The position numbers and the translations under genes are program-made. Source: Przewalskia tangutica (taxonomy: Eukaryota; Streptophyta; Magnoliopsida; Solanales; Solanaceae). From it: 64,000 bases of DNA. Shown in pieces: positions 10,806 through 24,400 of the stretch; position 1 is the stretch's first letter; the number at the start of each line of letters is the position of its first letter. The stretch lies in contig CM056733.1 of assembly GCA_029844215.1 (NCBI GenBank), positions 45,707,142 to 45,771,141 on the forward strand, in the 5' to 3' direction. The notes beneath the pieces are model-generated. The model was not told the origin of the DNA, made no database searches, and worked only from the letters and a program-made list of their open reading frames with translations.

Positions 10806-12699
10806 ACAAGACGAGAATCAAAATGGAAACATACGTGGAATTCTCCATCACCGCCCGACATCCAAGTAAGTTCTCAACAAGTCGACCGCCTCTATCGAGA
10901 GCGGTAACGCAATACCACACTTGCACAACAAAGGCTATCATCACAAGCATAGGCAAGTTTCACAACAACAAGCATAGGCAAGTTTCACAACAACAAGCAT
11001 AGGCAAGTTTCACACAACTCAAAGTACTTTCATTTTATGCCAAAGTCGGGTTTTAACCCCAGTACTACATCGTTAAGTTCTTTTAAAGAGATCCATTACT
11101 TTTATAAAAGTCACCTATACCGTAGTATTAGAATGACCAACCCACATTCCTTTTCAAAATCAAGTAACAACATTCTTTTCCTAAGTTCCAGTTTGCCTAG
11201 TTTCGATTACTCAAGCTTCTCATTTTCAAATGCTCAAGTCACTTATTTTAGAAAGGTTTCATAACTCATAGTCTTAACCTCTTTTAAAACAATTGAGTAA
11301 CATATGTCATATATGTGAGTAGTTTATTCTTGTTTATAACGATCTTATTACAATGACCGTGATCTAGAAAATGTAATATCATTTTGTCTCATCTTAGCTT
11401 ATGCGGATGAAGGTTTCTCGGTTTTAATACAACACATCATTATTCAATACATTTTCCTTTATTAACGCTTGCGGTGGTGCTGTCGATACATTCGATTCGA
11501 AATCGGAAACATTATCCCTTTAAAAACCAGTACTCATTACTCACGAATGAGGTTTCACACAAACATCCACATTAAAACAAATAAGTTAAGTCTCTTATCT
11601 TATAAGATCAAGTCTCTTAACTTCTAACATCAGTAAACCATTTTTCACCTGCATAAGGTCGTTATAACTAACTTCCCATAAAGCTATTATAACACTCTAT
11701 GTTTTAAACCAACCAAATCACTTAGCACATGTACGTCTACCGTACTACATAGTTCACAACAATCATGCTAGAAAAGATAGGAAGAGGTTCACATACCTCG
11801 CGACGATTTATCGACAATAAGCAAAATGCTCCAAGTACTACAACGCACTAGCCCTTTCCAATCCTCGATTTTAATACGTTACTCTTTTTACTTTAACCTA
11901 TAAAGGACACAAACGTTTTTTAACCCTAAAACACAAGTTTCTTTCTTTATAAATAAAATTCGGCGACACCTCCCACATGGCAGCGTAAATCTCCTCTATC
12001 GAGGCCGCCACCAAGCAACCAGGGGGTTTACACGCCTAACCTGACGTGTACAATTCTACTCGGCAATCTTACACAAGTCTGCGCAATACGGTCTATGTAA
12101 ATACAGATGCGATTCTTTTCTTTATTCTTGGGCTTAAGTCAAAAGACATTGCGAATACTAAGTATAGTTCCATATATAGTATACTCAACTATACATTCAA
12201 ACAAACATGTAATTTCCAATTACAATAGAGGACAAGATAATTACCTCGATAAGCCCAAAATTATCCAAGTTATAATGTCGATCTGAGCAAGGTATAGCTC
12301 TACTCAGTGCGCTCCAAACAACCCTTAGAAGTTCTAACCAACTTCTACTCAAATACTTCAACCAACTATGAAGATTTCCTTAGGGTTTCGGTTTGAGACT
12401 AAAAGGACAAAAGGTAGTATTTAGGACTCTACGTATAGAGGTATCTTTGGAATACTACAAGGTACAAGGCTAAGGTATTTTGGGCATTATAACAATACTT
12501 GGAGAGTATTTCTACCAAGAGGGGGTGTATCTGAAAACAACTAGGCTAGGGGTACCCACGGCTAGCACCTGAGGGGAGGAGGCTCTCGGCCATAAGGCCA
12601 CTCGAGGGGATGAGTTGGGACGAACTCAACACTAGAAGGGGAGGATTTTAGGCTTGGAAGGTTTCATTTGTGGATGAAGAGTTCATCAACATAAGGGGG

Positions 12700-12707
12700 T
12701 ATTTATA
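12700..12707 (-). promoter_or_regulatory. TATA box of LTR-a
   Basis: TATAAATA on minus, followed by CCCCC. It lies about 775 bp from the LTR start. Copies are at 18435-18442 in LTR-b and 24183-24190 in LTR-c. Transcription starting just after it would give a leader of about 2.7 kb within the LTR. Confidence 0.65.
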
Positions 12708-12814
12708 GCAAAACCAAAGGCCACGATGGCGAGATCTAGCAGTGCAAGGCAAGTGTAAGGCCAAGATCAAGCCAAGTGCACCCTAACTCCTACTCCACAA
12801 AACATTGCACCAAA

Positions 12815-12882
12815 CAAGCCACAAAACAAGGCCAAAACAAGGCACAAAACAAGGCACAAAACAAGGCACAAAACAAGGCACC
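12815..12882 (-). repeat. 12-bp promoter-proximal tandem repeat
   Basis: ACAAAACAAGGC repeats just upstream of the TATA box (minus orientation). LTR-a has three uninterrupted perfect units after two imperfect ones; LTR-c (24301-24352) has two and LTR-b (18552-18603) has two with one mutated. Copy number thus differs by one unit between LTRs of the same array. Confidence 0.85.
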
Positions 12883-12968
12883 AATAGGACACAAAACGTG
12901 AGCCAAAAGATCAAGCCAAAACGTGAACCACTTCGTGCACTTGGACGCCCACTTGCTTCCAATGTGAG

Positions 12969-13164
12969 GGTGACACATGTCACCCTCCCGTTGGTCCAAA
13001 ATGTTTCGTCTCTCGGAAAAATCCGCAAAATTTAAAAAGGACATAGCCGGAATTTTCCCCTCGCAAGTTATGTAAAACGTTTCGTCGAAAAACGACTCTA
13101 ATCGGGTGTTGTGCACAAAGGTAAATTCGGCCAAGCCACCTAGGCGGGGGTGACACGTGTCACC
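12969..13164. promoter_or_regulatory. Two G-box-type palindromes in the U3 of LTR-a
   Basis: GGTGACACATGTCACC (12969-12984) and the perfect palindrome GGTGACACGTGTCACC (13149-13164) lie 180 bp apart. Both are embedded in repeated context (seen on + as: palindrome, 'ggtccaaaatgtttcgtc', then a second copy with 'ccctcataaagcgtc'), which looks like a duplicated promoter module. LTR-b and LTR-c keep both copies. Confidence 0.55.
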
Positions 13165-13224
13165 TCCTATCGCCCTCATAAAGCGTCTTTCAAAAATATC
13201 CACAATCGAAATCTCAAAAACAAA

Positions 13225-13268
13225 GCGGGCCCCACAAAACCGTAAATTTCTCCCGTGGGCCCCACGTG
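13225..13268. promoter_or_regulatory. TCP-type site pair and G-box in LTR-a
   Basis: GTGGGCCCCAC at 13255-13265 matches GTGGGNCCCAC and overlaps CACGTG at 13263-13268. The partner 30 bp away (13225-13235) has one mismatch (GCGGGCCCCAC). Intact equivalents of the main site: 18977-18987 in LTR-b, 24726-24736 in LTR-c. Confidence 0.5.
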
Positions 13269-13480
13269 ACCATTTCCAAAAATAAAATCTCAAAATTCTA
13301 ATATAATTTAAGAAGCCCATATACCAAATCTGGGAAACCAATTCTCATTAACGAACCTTTTTCCTTCACAAAAACCGGAAACTTTTCCGTGGAAAAATCA
13401 CCTCTTTCTTCCTTTCCAATCTTTACGTCAGTATTCTCGTGCGTGCGTCCTTACGTACATACTGGAAATACGGTATAACA

Positions 13481-14284
13481 TTATCCTCGCTTAGAAACAT
13501 TCGTCCGAATGTTCCTTCTCAATCGGATAACGATAAAGTTCCTCTAACAAGTTGCCGCGCCACACGGCCACGAACTAACACACGTTCTCTTCTCCCTAAC
13601 TCGTTGTACCGCTTCTCGAACACTCGAACTCTTTCTAGTATCCGTACCACACTTCCGTCAATGCCATTACCAACCTTTGGAGTTACTACCTCAAACTTGG
13701 TCATCAAACTAACTTCAATCTCCTTAAGGCCATTCCGGCCTCGCGATCCGCTCGGTCGAACATATCCACCAACTCATACGATGGTCATACAAACTTGGGC
13801 CTAGCATCCTCGTGACCCTACCGCTGGCGGGACCACCCAGAACGACCCCACCCCAAACCGGGTTATGGGTTGACCCAAATGGTCCTCAACCCGACCCCAA
13901 CGCGCCAAACTCTTGTTCCCGATCCGAACAATCTTACTAACTCACATCATGAAAGCTACCACTTCCATCTCACACTACCGGACTTATCACACAAATAAAT
14001 CCCACGTATACCACTACTCGATAAGGGTCAAACATAAAATAAATCTTTAACTCAAGACGACCTTACCACAGGTCTCAGTCGTGACATAGTCTAAGGTTCA
14101 CACTTACCATGGCCCCATACGTATCCTCCCAACTAAGCATGTTTTCTAACTCACAATTAACACAACGCTATTCGTACATAGCACACAATAATAAGATCAT
14201 CATATCAAGCATACCAAAACTCTAGAGGTTAAGGATATACGAAGCTACCGCTCCACTCTAATCATAGGCACGCCTGCGCGTATG
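13481..14284 (-). other. Internal 1: polypurine tract and 3' noncoding tail
   Basis: Next to the LTR is a degraded polypurine tract (TTATCCTCGCTT on +; the cleaner copy at 19206-19218 is TTATCCCCTCCTT). The remaining ~790 bp follows the gag stop. It holds a short open stretch on minus (13519-13707) whose 'LREIE' context is conserved in the G tail at 62950-63010, but stops and indels between copies argue against a gene. No RT, RNase H or integrase motif is present. Confidence 0.7.
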
Positions 14285-15477
14285 CTATGAAAGGCGATGA
14301 ACCACCATCGATCCGGTGGTGAGTCGTAACATCCGTGCTACCGCTTGGTGGACAGTTCCTCGCAAAATGGCCTGCTGGCGCCAAAAATAACAAGCTCCTG
14401 GCACCACGACACTCCCGAAATGCGGTCTACCATCGACCACACCGAGGTAGGGGTGACGCGTCCGCCAACCGCTTACTTCCTGAAACTGAACCTCGAGCCA
14501 CGACGCTCCCAAATACTCTGAAAGGTTGTGGAGGACCACTCTGCCCGGGCGGAGGTACAAAACTAGTATCTTCTTGGCGGTCCGCCTCGAAAGTCACCAA
14601 AGGACCTGTTGTTACGGCCTCTTCGCGATCTTGGTCATTCGTCGACCTCTCGTGCCTCGCATCCCGGTCGTGAGCTGCGTGCGGGCAATGTCCATGCGGT
14701 GAAGAGCTACTCGAACATGCCTCGACATGTAATCATCGAGCCACTGTAACATATCGGTGCACTCGATCCTCCATACTAGCTACTGTACGGGGCGTCTGGC
14801 CAATCAGTCGAACTCCACATTGTACTCCCGAACAGTACGCCCGCTCTGTCTAAGCAGCAAAAATCTGTCGGCCCGTGCCCTCCTCATCTGCGGAGGCAAG
14901 AAGTGCGTCAGGAAAGCCCCAAAACTCATCCCATACTGCTGGAGTGCATGCTCTCCCGGAAAGCTCCATGAATCAAACCAATCATTTGCGGTATCACGCG
15001 GCCGATGCGAACCAAAGGTCACGGACTCGGTCTCTGAAGCCTTGATCACCGCGTGATCGGCGAATCTGCGGATGAACTCCTGCGGATCATCCTCGAGCCT
15101 CGACCCATAATACTCTGGCGGGCTACAACTCAGAAAGTCCTGTAGCCTCAAACTATCTGCTCGGGGGTGAACCACTGGTGCTACTGGAACTGGAACTGCT
15201 GCATCCAGCCTATACTCATATCTGGCCACGACCACGGCGGCCAGCGCCATCTCGCGTAACCCATCTCCTGCCCGGTGTGGGGCGGAGGCTCGAGTGCTGT
15301 GGTCTCGGCGACAGCTGCTGCGGCTCTAAACTCTCTTTGTGGCGGCGTCACAAAACCCGCCGTCACGAAGCACAACCTCGAGTACTATCAGGGCTGCGCC
15401 TCGTACTCCTCTGTATCTCACTAGCGGTTCCCTCACTGTCTTGCCGCCCGGGCTCTGGTTGCCTTGCGCGGAGGCAT
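14285..15477 (-). pseudogene. gag: TR-GAG gag, copy 1 of array 1
   Basis: The start is the ATG at 15477 (MPPRKATRA context, as in copy 2). The capsid core is in 14804-15250: DFLSCSPPEYYGSRLEDDPQEFI, ETESVTFGSHRPRDTANDWF, FLPPQMRRARADRFLLL and GRTVREYNVEFD, the retrotransposon gag family pattern. The zinc-knuckle region near 14390-14410 reads GACYFWRQQ, where the second Cys has become Trp. Frameshifts occur between 15250 and the start and again at about 14800 and 14560. It is the only gene in the internal region, which has no protease or polymerase. Confidence 0.85.
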
Positions 15478-15667
15478 AACTGGTAAAAACGAGACACGTC
15501 AGAGGGGTCCAACTTACAACAAAGCTCTAAGGCACGATCTCAGAATGAGAAGAATGGAAACCAATCCTAAATGTCCTGCAGCCTCCTGATTATAGATGTG
15601 GTGCACAACACATCGATAATCAAGACTATACTAGACACGGTCTGTAGACACTTTCCGAGGATTAAGC

Positions 15668-15678
15668 GCTCGATACCA
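15668..15678 (-). other. Primer-binding site, internal 1
   Basis: On minus TGGTATCGAGC, a one-base-deleted form of TGGTATCAGAGC, complementary to plant initiator tRNA-Met. The better preserved copy is at 21411-21424. It lies 4 nt from the LTR terminus. Confidence 0.8.
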
Positions 15679-15682
15679 CTTT

Positions 15683-18600
15683 TGTAACGACCGTCCGGGG
15701 CGTTCTTTCGTGCCTTATCGGGCACCCTAGTGACACAACATCGAGAGAAAACGGCGGAAAATAAAACTTTAAACAAGAAAAAAGATATATGATCATAAAA
15801 CAGGCCAACCCAACGGTTACCTTCCAATAACATATATAATTACAAATCTTTCAAAGCGAGCAGTTTAATCCTTTTTACAAACCACACTTGCGCAGTACTA
15901 CGGACCTCTAAGATTTACAACAACTATGACGGACGGGCCCGCCATACCACGAATGTACAAGAACCTACAACTCGGGGAACACATACAAAAGATAAGCCTC
16001 GAGAAAGCGGAGCTTCCCAAACGCAACCGAGATCCTAGGCGAGGATCCACGGCCGATGTACCTGCACTGCGGCATGAGCGGCCGAAGGAGGTCGATAACA
16101 GTACCAAGTATGTGAAGCGTAAAATCAGAATGAAATCATACTAGTCTATATAAAGCGGGAGACATGTATGATAACCAAACTACGATTCCTGACATATAGC
16201 GATCATGTCGATCGAGGACTCGCCTCAAGTCATCACTCAAATATAACTATGGGTCTCACGCCCAACATCAATCATGTTCGCATCATGGCCGCGTGCCGGA
16301 ATTGCGCCGGTGTAGACATGTCCATGATGCAACAATAATACCAATGCCCCGGCCACGTACCGGAATTCTACCTCGGTGTAGACACGTCCATGTGACATCA
16401 ACAATAATATCTTTGGTCATCAACCCCGCGCGTAGCCACATGCCCCGGAATTCTACCTCGGTGTAGACATGTCCATGTAACCACAATAATAATATATCGG
16501 GTAATCAACCCGCCGCGTGGCGCGATGCCGGAATCTTTGCGTCGGTGTAGACATGTCCATGTGACATCAACAACAAGACAGTAATCAAAATGGAAACATA
16601 CCCGTGGAATTCTCCATCACTGCCAGCACGTCCAAGTAAGTTCTCAACAAGTCGACCGACCCTCTATCGAGAGACGCGGTAACACAGAAATACCACACTT
16701 GCACAACAAAGGCTATCATCACAAGCATAGGCAAGTTTCACACAACTCAAAGTACTTTCATTTTATGCCAAAGTCCGGGTTTTTAACCCCAAAGTACTAC
16801 ATACGTTAAGTTCTTTTAAAAGAGATCCATTACTTTTATAAAAGTCACCCTATACCCGTAGTATTAGAATGACCAACCCACATTCCTTTTCAAAATCAAG
16901 TAACAACATTCTTTTCCTAAGTTCCAGTTTGCCTAGTTTCGATTACTCAAGCTTCTCATTTTCAAATGCTCAAGTCACTTATTTTAGAAAGGTTTCATAA
17001 CTCATAGTCTTAACCTCTTTTAAAACAATTGAGTAACATATGTCATATATGTGAGTAGTTTATTCTTGTTTATAACGATCTTATTACAGCAGCCATGATC
17101 TAGAAAATGTAATATCATTTTGACTCATCTTAGCTTCTATGCAGATGGAGGTTTCTACTGGTTTTAATACAACACATCATTATTCAATACATTTTCCTTT
17201 ATTAACGCTGCGATGGTGCTGTCGATACACATTCGATTCGAAATCGGTAAAACATTATCCCTTTAAAAACCAAGGACTCAGTACTCACGAATGAGGTTTC
17301 ACACACACATCCACATTCAAACAAATAAGTTAAGTCTCTTATCTTATAAGATCAAGTCTCTTAACTTCTAACATCGATAAACCATGTTTCACTGCGTAAG
17401 GTCGTTATAACTAACTTCCCATAAAGCTATTATAACACCACATGTTTTAAACCAACCAAATCACTTAGCACGTATGCGTCTACCGTACTACATAGTTCAC
17501 AACAATCATGCTAGAAAAGATAGGAAGAGGTTCACATACCTCGCGACGATTTATCGACAATAAGCAAAATGCTCCAAGTACTACAACGCACTAGCTTTCC
17601 TCTCCGGTAGAATACGCTACTCTTAGTACTTTCACCTATAAAGGTCACAAACGTCTATTAACCCTAAAACACAAGTTTCTATCTTTCTGAGAAAATTCGG
17701 CACCTCACACATGGCGTAAATCTCTCCTCTATCGAGGCCACCAAGCCAACCAGTGGGGGTTACGTCTAGCGGGCGTGTACAATTCTACTCGGCAATACTA
17801 CACAAGTCTCTTGCAATGATCTATGTAAATACGATGCGATTCTTTTCTTTATTCTTGAGCTTAAGTCAAAAGACATTGCGAATACTAAGTATAGTTCCAT
17901 ATATAGTATACTCGACTATACATTCAAACAAACATGTAATTTCCAATTACAATAGAGGGACAAGATAATTACCTCGATAAGCCCAAAATTATCCAAGTTA
18001 TAATGTCGATCCTGAGCAAGGTTTAGCTCCACTCCGTGCGCTCCAAACAACCCTTAGAAGTTCTAACCAACTTCTACTCAAATACTTCAACCAACTATGA
18101 AGATTTCCTTAGGGTTTCGGTTTGAGACTAAAAAGGACAAAAGGTAGTATTTCCGGACTCTACGTATAGAGGTATCTTTGGAATACTACAAGGTACAAGG
18201 CTAAGGTATTTTGGGCATTATAACAATACTTGGAGAGTATTTCTACCAAGAGGGGGTGTAATCTGAAAACAACTAGGCTAGGGGTACCCACGGCTAGCAC
18301 CATGAGGGGAGGAGGCTCTCGGCCATAAGGCCACTCGAGGGGATGAGTTGGGCGAACTCAACACTAGAGGAGGGAGGATTTTAGGCATGCAAGGTTGCAA
18401 GTGTGGAGGAAGAGTTCACCAACATAAGGGGGGGTATTTATAGCAAAACCAAAAGCCAACCAATGGCGAGATCTAGCCAAGTGCAAGGCAAGTGTAAGGC
18501 GAATCAAGCCAAGTGCACCCTAACTCCTACTCCACAAAACATTGCACCAAACAAGCCACAAAACAAGGCCAAAACAAGGCACAAAACAAGGCAAAAAACA

Positions 18601-19205
18601 AGGCACCAATAGGACACAAAACGTGAGCCAAAACAACAAGCCAAAGCGTGAACCACTTACCGTGCACTTGGGCGCCACTTGCTTCAATGTGAGGTGACAC
18701 ATGTCACCCTCCGTTGGTCCAAAATGTTCGTCTCTCGGAAAAATCCGCAAAATTTAAAAAGGACATAGCGAATTTTCCCTCGAAGTTATGTAAAGCGTTT
18801 AGTCGAAAAGCGACTCTGTCGGGTGTTGTGCACAAAGGTAAATTCGGCGAGCCACACCTGGCGGGGTGACACGTGTCACCCTCCTATTGGCCCTCATAAA
18901 ACGTCTTTCGAAAAATATCCACAATACCGGAAATCTCAAAAACAAAGCGGGCCCCACAAAACCGTAAATTTCTCCCGTGGGCCCCACGTGACCATTTCCA
19001 AAAATAAAATCTCAAAATTCTAATATAATTTAAGAAGCCCATATACCAAATCTGGGAAACCAATTCTCATTAACGAACCTTTTTCCTTCACAAAAACCGG
19101 AAACTTTTCCGTGGAAAAATCACCTCTTTCTTCCTTTCCAATCTTTCTGTCGTATTCTCGTACGTACGTCCTTACGTACATACTCTGGAAATACGGGGTA
19201 TAACA
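15683..19205 (-). mobile_element. LTR-b of array 1 (shared middle LTR)
   Basis: A complete 3523-bp LTR, TGTAACGACC at 15683 to TATAACA at 19205, serving both internals. It contains the repeat array 16283-16570, splice-donor-like site near 17533-17541, 12-bp repeat 18552-18603, TATA box 18435-18442, palindromes near 18690 and 18868, and the TCP-type site 18977-18987. It differs from LTR-a and LTR-c mainly by short indels. Confidence 0.9.
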
Positions 19206-19999
19206 TTATCCCCTCCTTAGAAACATTCGTCCCGAATGTTCCTTCTCAAGTCGGATAACGATAAAGTTCCTCTAACAAGTTGCCGACGCCACAACTTGGC
19301 CACGAACTAACACACGTTCTCTTCTCCCCTAACTCGTTGTACCCTTCTCGAACACTCGAACTCTTTCTAGTATCCGTACCAAACTTCTGTCAATGCTTCT
19401 GTTACCAACCTTTGGAGTTACTACCTCCAAACTTGGTCATCAAACTAACTTCAATCTCCCTTAAGGCCATTCCGGCCTCGCGATCCGCTCGGTGAACATA
19501 TCCACCAACTCATAAGATGGTCATACAAACTTGGGCCTAGCATCCTCGTGACCCTACGCTGGCGGACCACCAGAACTGACCCCACCCCAAACCGGGTTCT
19601 GGGTTGACCATGAAATGGTCCTCAACCCGACCCCAACGCGCCAAACTCTTGTTCCCGATCCTAACAATCTTACTAACTCACATCGAAAGCTACCACTTCC
19701 ATCTCACACTACCCACGGACTTATCACACAAATAAATCCCACGTATACCACTACTCGATAAGGGTCAAACATAAAATAAATCTTTAACTCAAGACGACCT
19801 TACCCACAGGTCTCGGTCGTGACATAGTCTAAGGTTCACACTTACCATGCCCCATACGTATCCTCCCAACTAAGCATGTTTTCTAACTCACAATTAACAC
19901 AACGCTATTCGTACATAGCACACAATAATGAGACCATCATAACAAGCATACCAAAACTCTAGAGGGTTAAGGATATACATGAAGCTACCGCTCCTCTAA
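19206..19999 (-). other. Internal 2: polypurine tract and 3' noncoding tail
   Basis: TTATCCCCTCCTT at 19206-19218 (AAGGAGGGGATAA on minus) is a well-formed polypurine tract abutting LTR-b. The tail is homologous to 13481-14284 and holds no convincing gene. Confidence 0.78.
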
Positions 20000-21226
20000 T
20001 CATAGGCACGCCTGCAGTGCATGCTGTAGAAAGCGATGAACCACCATCGATCCGGTAGGCTGATTCGTAACATCCGTGCTACCATTGGTGTGACAGTTGC
20101 TCGCAAAATTGCACTGCTGGCCGCAAAAATAACAAGCTCCTGGCACCACGACACTCCCGAAATGCGGTCTACCACATCGACCACAGAGGTAGGGGTGACG
20201 CATCCCAGCAACACCGCTACTTCCGAAACACGAACCCTTGGAGCCACGACTGCTCCGAATACTCTGAAGGTTGTGGAGGACCACTCTGCACTGGAGGAGG
20301 TACAAAACTAGTATCTTTCGAGGCGGTCCGCCTCGAAAGTCCAAAGGACCTGTTGTTACGGCCCTCTTACGTTGATCTTGGTCATTCGTCGACCTCTCCG
20401 TGCCTCGCATCCCGGTGCATGAGCTGCGTGCGGGCAATGTCCATGCGGTGAAGAGCTACTCACGAACATGCCTCGACATGTAATCATCGAGCCACCTGTA
20501 ACATATCGGTGCACTCGATCCTCCATACTAGCTTCTACGCCGGGACGTCTGGGCAATCGGTCGAACTCACATTGTACTCCCGAAATGCGCGCTCTGTCTA
20601 AGCATCAAAAATCTGTCGGCGTGCCCTCGCCATCTGCGGAGGCAAGAAGTGCGTCGAGAAAGCCCCAAAACTCATCCCATCTTGCTGGAGTGCATGCTCT
20701 CCCGAAAGCTCCATGAATCAAACCAATCGATTGCGGTATCACGCGGCCGATCACGAACCAAAGGTCCGCAGACTCGGTCTCTGAAGCCTTGATCACCGCG
20801 TGATCGGCGTAGCTGCGGATGAACTCCTGCGGATCATCCTCGTGCCTCGACCCATAAAACTCTGGCGGGCTACAACTCGAGAAAGTCCTAGCCTCAAACT
20901 ATCTGCTCGGGGTGAACCACGGTGCTCTGGGCTGAGGCTGCTGCGTCCGGCCTATACTCATATCGGCCCACGACCACGGCGGCCAAGCGGGCCATCTCGC
21001 TTGTAACCCGTCTCCTGCCCCGGTGTGGGGTGGAGGCTCAGTGCGTGGTCTCGGCAGACCACTGCTGCGGCTCTAAGCTCTCTTTGGGTGGCGGCGTCCA
21101 AAACCCGCCGTCGAAGCCTGACCTCAGTCTTGTCTGGGCCTGCGCCCTCGTACTCCTCTGTATCTCACTAGCAGTTCCCTCGGCTGTCTTGCCCTTCAGG
21201 GCTCTGGTTGCCTTGCGCGGAGGCAT
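20000..21226 (-). pseudogene. gag: TR-GAG gag, copy 2 of array 1
   Basis: The ATG at 21226 opens MPPRKATRALKGKTAEG. Downstream frames carry IKASETESADLW near 20770-20796 and a C-terminal part (20000-20437) with the knuckle CYFCGQQCNFASNC. In that knuckle the spacing C-x2-C-x4-x-x4-C is kept but the zinc-binding His is Asn. At least four frameshifts are needed to connect the segments. Gag is the only coding content of the internal region. Confidence 0.84.
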
Positions 21227-21410
21227 AACTGGTAAAAACGAGACACGTCAGAGGGGTCCAACTTACAACAAAGCTCTAAGGCACGATCTCAGAATGAGAA
21301 GAATGGAAACCAATCCTAAATGTCCTGCGACCTCACGATTATAGATGTGGTGCACAACACCGATAATCAAGACTACTAGACACGGTCTGTAGACACTTTC
21401 CGAGGATTAA

Positions 21411-21424
21411 CTGCTCTGATACCA
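21411..21424 (-). other. Primer-binding site, internal 2
   Basis: TGGTATCAGAGCAG on minus matches the initiator tRNA-Met primer site (TGGTATCAGAGC) exactly over 12 nt. It is separated from the LTR by 'aaaa'. Confidence 0.9.
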
Positions 21425-21428
21425 CTTT

Positions 21429-24400
21429 TGTAACGACCCGTCCCGGGGCCCGTTACTGGTGCCTTATCCCGGGCACCCTAGTGACACAACATCAGAGAAA
21501 ACCAGCGGAAAATAAAACTTTAAACAAGAAACAAGATATATGATCATAAAACAGGCCAACCCAACGGTTACCTTCCAATAACATATATAATTACAACTCT
21601 TTCAAAACGAACAGTTTAATCCTTTTTACAAACCACACACTTGCGGTACTCTGGACCTCTAAGATTTACAACAACTATGACGGGACGGGCCACGCCATAC
21701 CACGAATGTACAAGAACCTACAACTCGGGGAACACATACCAAAGATAAGCCTCGGAGAAAGCGGAGCTTCCCAAAACGTGAGCCCGAGATCCTAAGGCGA
21801 GGATCCACGGCCGATGTACCTCTACTGCGGCATGAACGCGGCCCAAGGAGGTCGATCTGGCAGTACAGTATGTGAAGCGTAAAAATCAGTAATGAAATCA
21901 TACTAGTCTATATAAAGCGGGAGACATGTATGATAGCAAACTACTGATTCACAACATATAGCGATCATGTCGATCGAGGACTCACCCTCAGTCATCACTC
22001 AAATATAACTATGGGTCTCACGCCACAACATCAATCATGTTCGCATCATGGCGCGTGCCGGAGTGCGCCGGTGTAGACATGTCCATGATGCAACAATAAT
22101 ACCAATGCCCGTGGCGCGTGCCGGAATTCTACCTCGGTGTGACACGTCCACGTGACATCAACAATAATATCTGGGTCATCAACCTCGCGTGGCCACGTGC
22201 CCCGAATTCTACCTCGGTGTAGACATGTCCATGTAACCACAATAATAATATATCGGGTAATCAACCCGGCGCGTAACGCGTGCCGAATCTGCGTCGGTGT
22301 AGACATGTCCATGTGACATCAACAACAAGACAAGAATCAAAATGGAAACATACGTGGAATTCTCCATCACCGCCAGACGTCGAGTAAGTTCTCGACAAGT
22401 CGACCGGCCTCTATCGAGACGCGGTAACCGAAATACCACACTTGCACAACAAAGGCTATCATCACAAGCATAGGCAAGTTTCACACAACTCAAAGTACTT
22501 TCATTTTATGCCAAAGTCGGGTTTTAACCCCAGTACTACATACGTTAAGTTCTTTTAAAGAGATCCATTACTTTTATAAAAGTCACCCTATGCCGTAGTA
22601 TTAGAATGACCAACCCATTCCTTTTCAAAATCAAGTATGACATTCTTTTCCTAAGTTCGGTTTGCCTAGTTTGATTACTCAAGCTTCTCATTTTCAAATG
22701 CTCAAGTCACTTATTTTAGAAAGGTTTCATAACTCATAGTCTTAACCTCTTTTAAAACAATTGAGTAACATATGTCATATATGTGAGTAGTTTATTCTTG
22801 TTTATAACGATCTTATTACGTGACCGTGATCTAGAAAATGTAATATCATTTTGACTCATCTTAGCTATGCGGATGGAGGTTTCTACGGTTTTAATACAAC
22901 ACATCATTATTCAATACATTTTCCTTTATTAACGCTGCGATGGTGCAGCCGATACACATTCGATTCGAAATCGGTAAAACATTATCCCTTTAAAAACCAA
23001 GTACTCGGTACTCACGAATGAGGTTTCACACAAACATCCACATTAAAACAAATAAGTTAAGTCTCTTATCTTATAAGATCAAGTCTCTTAACTTCTAACA
23101 TCGATAAACCATGTTTCACTGCGTAAGGTCGTTATAACTAACTTCCCATAAAGCTATTATAACACCCTATGTTTTAAACCAACCAAATCACTTAGCACGT
23201 ATGCGTCTACCGTACTACATAGTTCCACAACAATCATGCTAGAAAAGATAGGAAGAGGTTCACATACCTCGCGACGATTTATCGACAATAAGCAAAATGC
23301 TCCAAGTACTACAACGCACTAGCCCTTTCCACTCCTCGAGTAGAATACGCTACTCTTAGTACTTTCACCTATAAAGGTCAAACGTCTATTAACCTAAAAC
23401 ACAAGTTTCTATCTTTCTACGAAAATTCGCAGCCTCACATGACAGCGTAAATCTCCTCTCTATCGAGGCCCACCCAACTTGACGGGGGTTTACACGTCTA
23501 ACGGGCGTGTACAATTCTACTCGGCAATACTACACAAGTCTCTTTGCAAACAGTCCTATGTAAATACAGTGCAGTTCTTTTCTTTATTCTTCAGGCTTAA
23601 GTCAAAAGACATTGCCGAATACTAAGTATAGTTCCATATATAGTATACTCCAACTATACATTCAAACAAACATGTAATTTCCAATTACAATAGAGGGACA
23701 AGATAATTACCTCGATAAGCCCAAAATTATCCAAGTTATAATGTCGATCCTGAGCAAGGTATAGCTCCTACTCCGTGCGCTCCAAACAACCCTTAGAAGT
23801 TCTAACCAACTTCTACTCAAATACTTCAACCAACTATGAAGATTTCCTTAGGGTTTCGGTTTGAGACTAAAAAGGACAAAAGGTAGTATTTCCGGACTCT
23901 ACGTATAGAGGTATCTTTGGAATACTACAAGGTACAAGGCTAAGGTATTTTGGGCATTATAACAATACTTGGAGAGTATTTCTACCAAGAGGGGGGGTGT
24001 AATACGAAAACAACTAGGCTAGGGGTACCAGCGGCTAGCACCTGAGGGGAGGAGGCTCTCGGCCATAAGGCCACTCAAGGGGGGGGGGGATGAGTTGGAC
24101 GAACTCAACACTAGAGGAGGGAGGGATTTTAGGCTTGGAAGGTTTCATTTGTGGATGAAGAGTTCATCAACATAAGGGGGGGTATTTATAGCAAAACCAA
24201 GGCGACGATGGCGAATCTAGCCAAGTGCAAGGCAAGTGTAAGGCCAAGATCAAGCCAAGTGCACCCTAACTCCTACTCCACAAAACATTGCACCAAACAA
24301 GCCACAAAACAAGGCCAAAACAAGGCACAAAACAAGGCACAAAACAAGGCACCAATAGGACACAAAACGTGAGCCAAAAGATCAAGCCAAAACGTGAACC

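Larger units (their letters stand above)
9915..13480 (-). mobile_element. LTR-a of array 1
   Basis: A complete 3.57-kb LTR: 3' end (TGTAACGACC read on +, first G missing) at 9915 and 5' start (...GGTATAACA on +) at 13480. It contains a 4-copy repeat at 10520-10805, stem-loop A at 10261-10278, a splice-donor-like GAG/GTATGTG on minus at 11791-11799, the TATA box, a 12-bp promoter repeat and two G-box-type palindromes. Nothing in it looks protein-coding. Confidence 0.9.

Noticed and set aside
12783..13341. Minus ORF of 183 codons with a Cys/Phe/Val repeat next to a TATA box
   Set aside because: The repeat is the translated 12-bp promoter minisatellite; the frame crosses the U3 and breaks in LTR-b and LTR-c.
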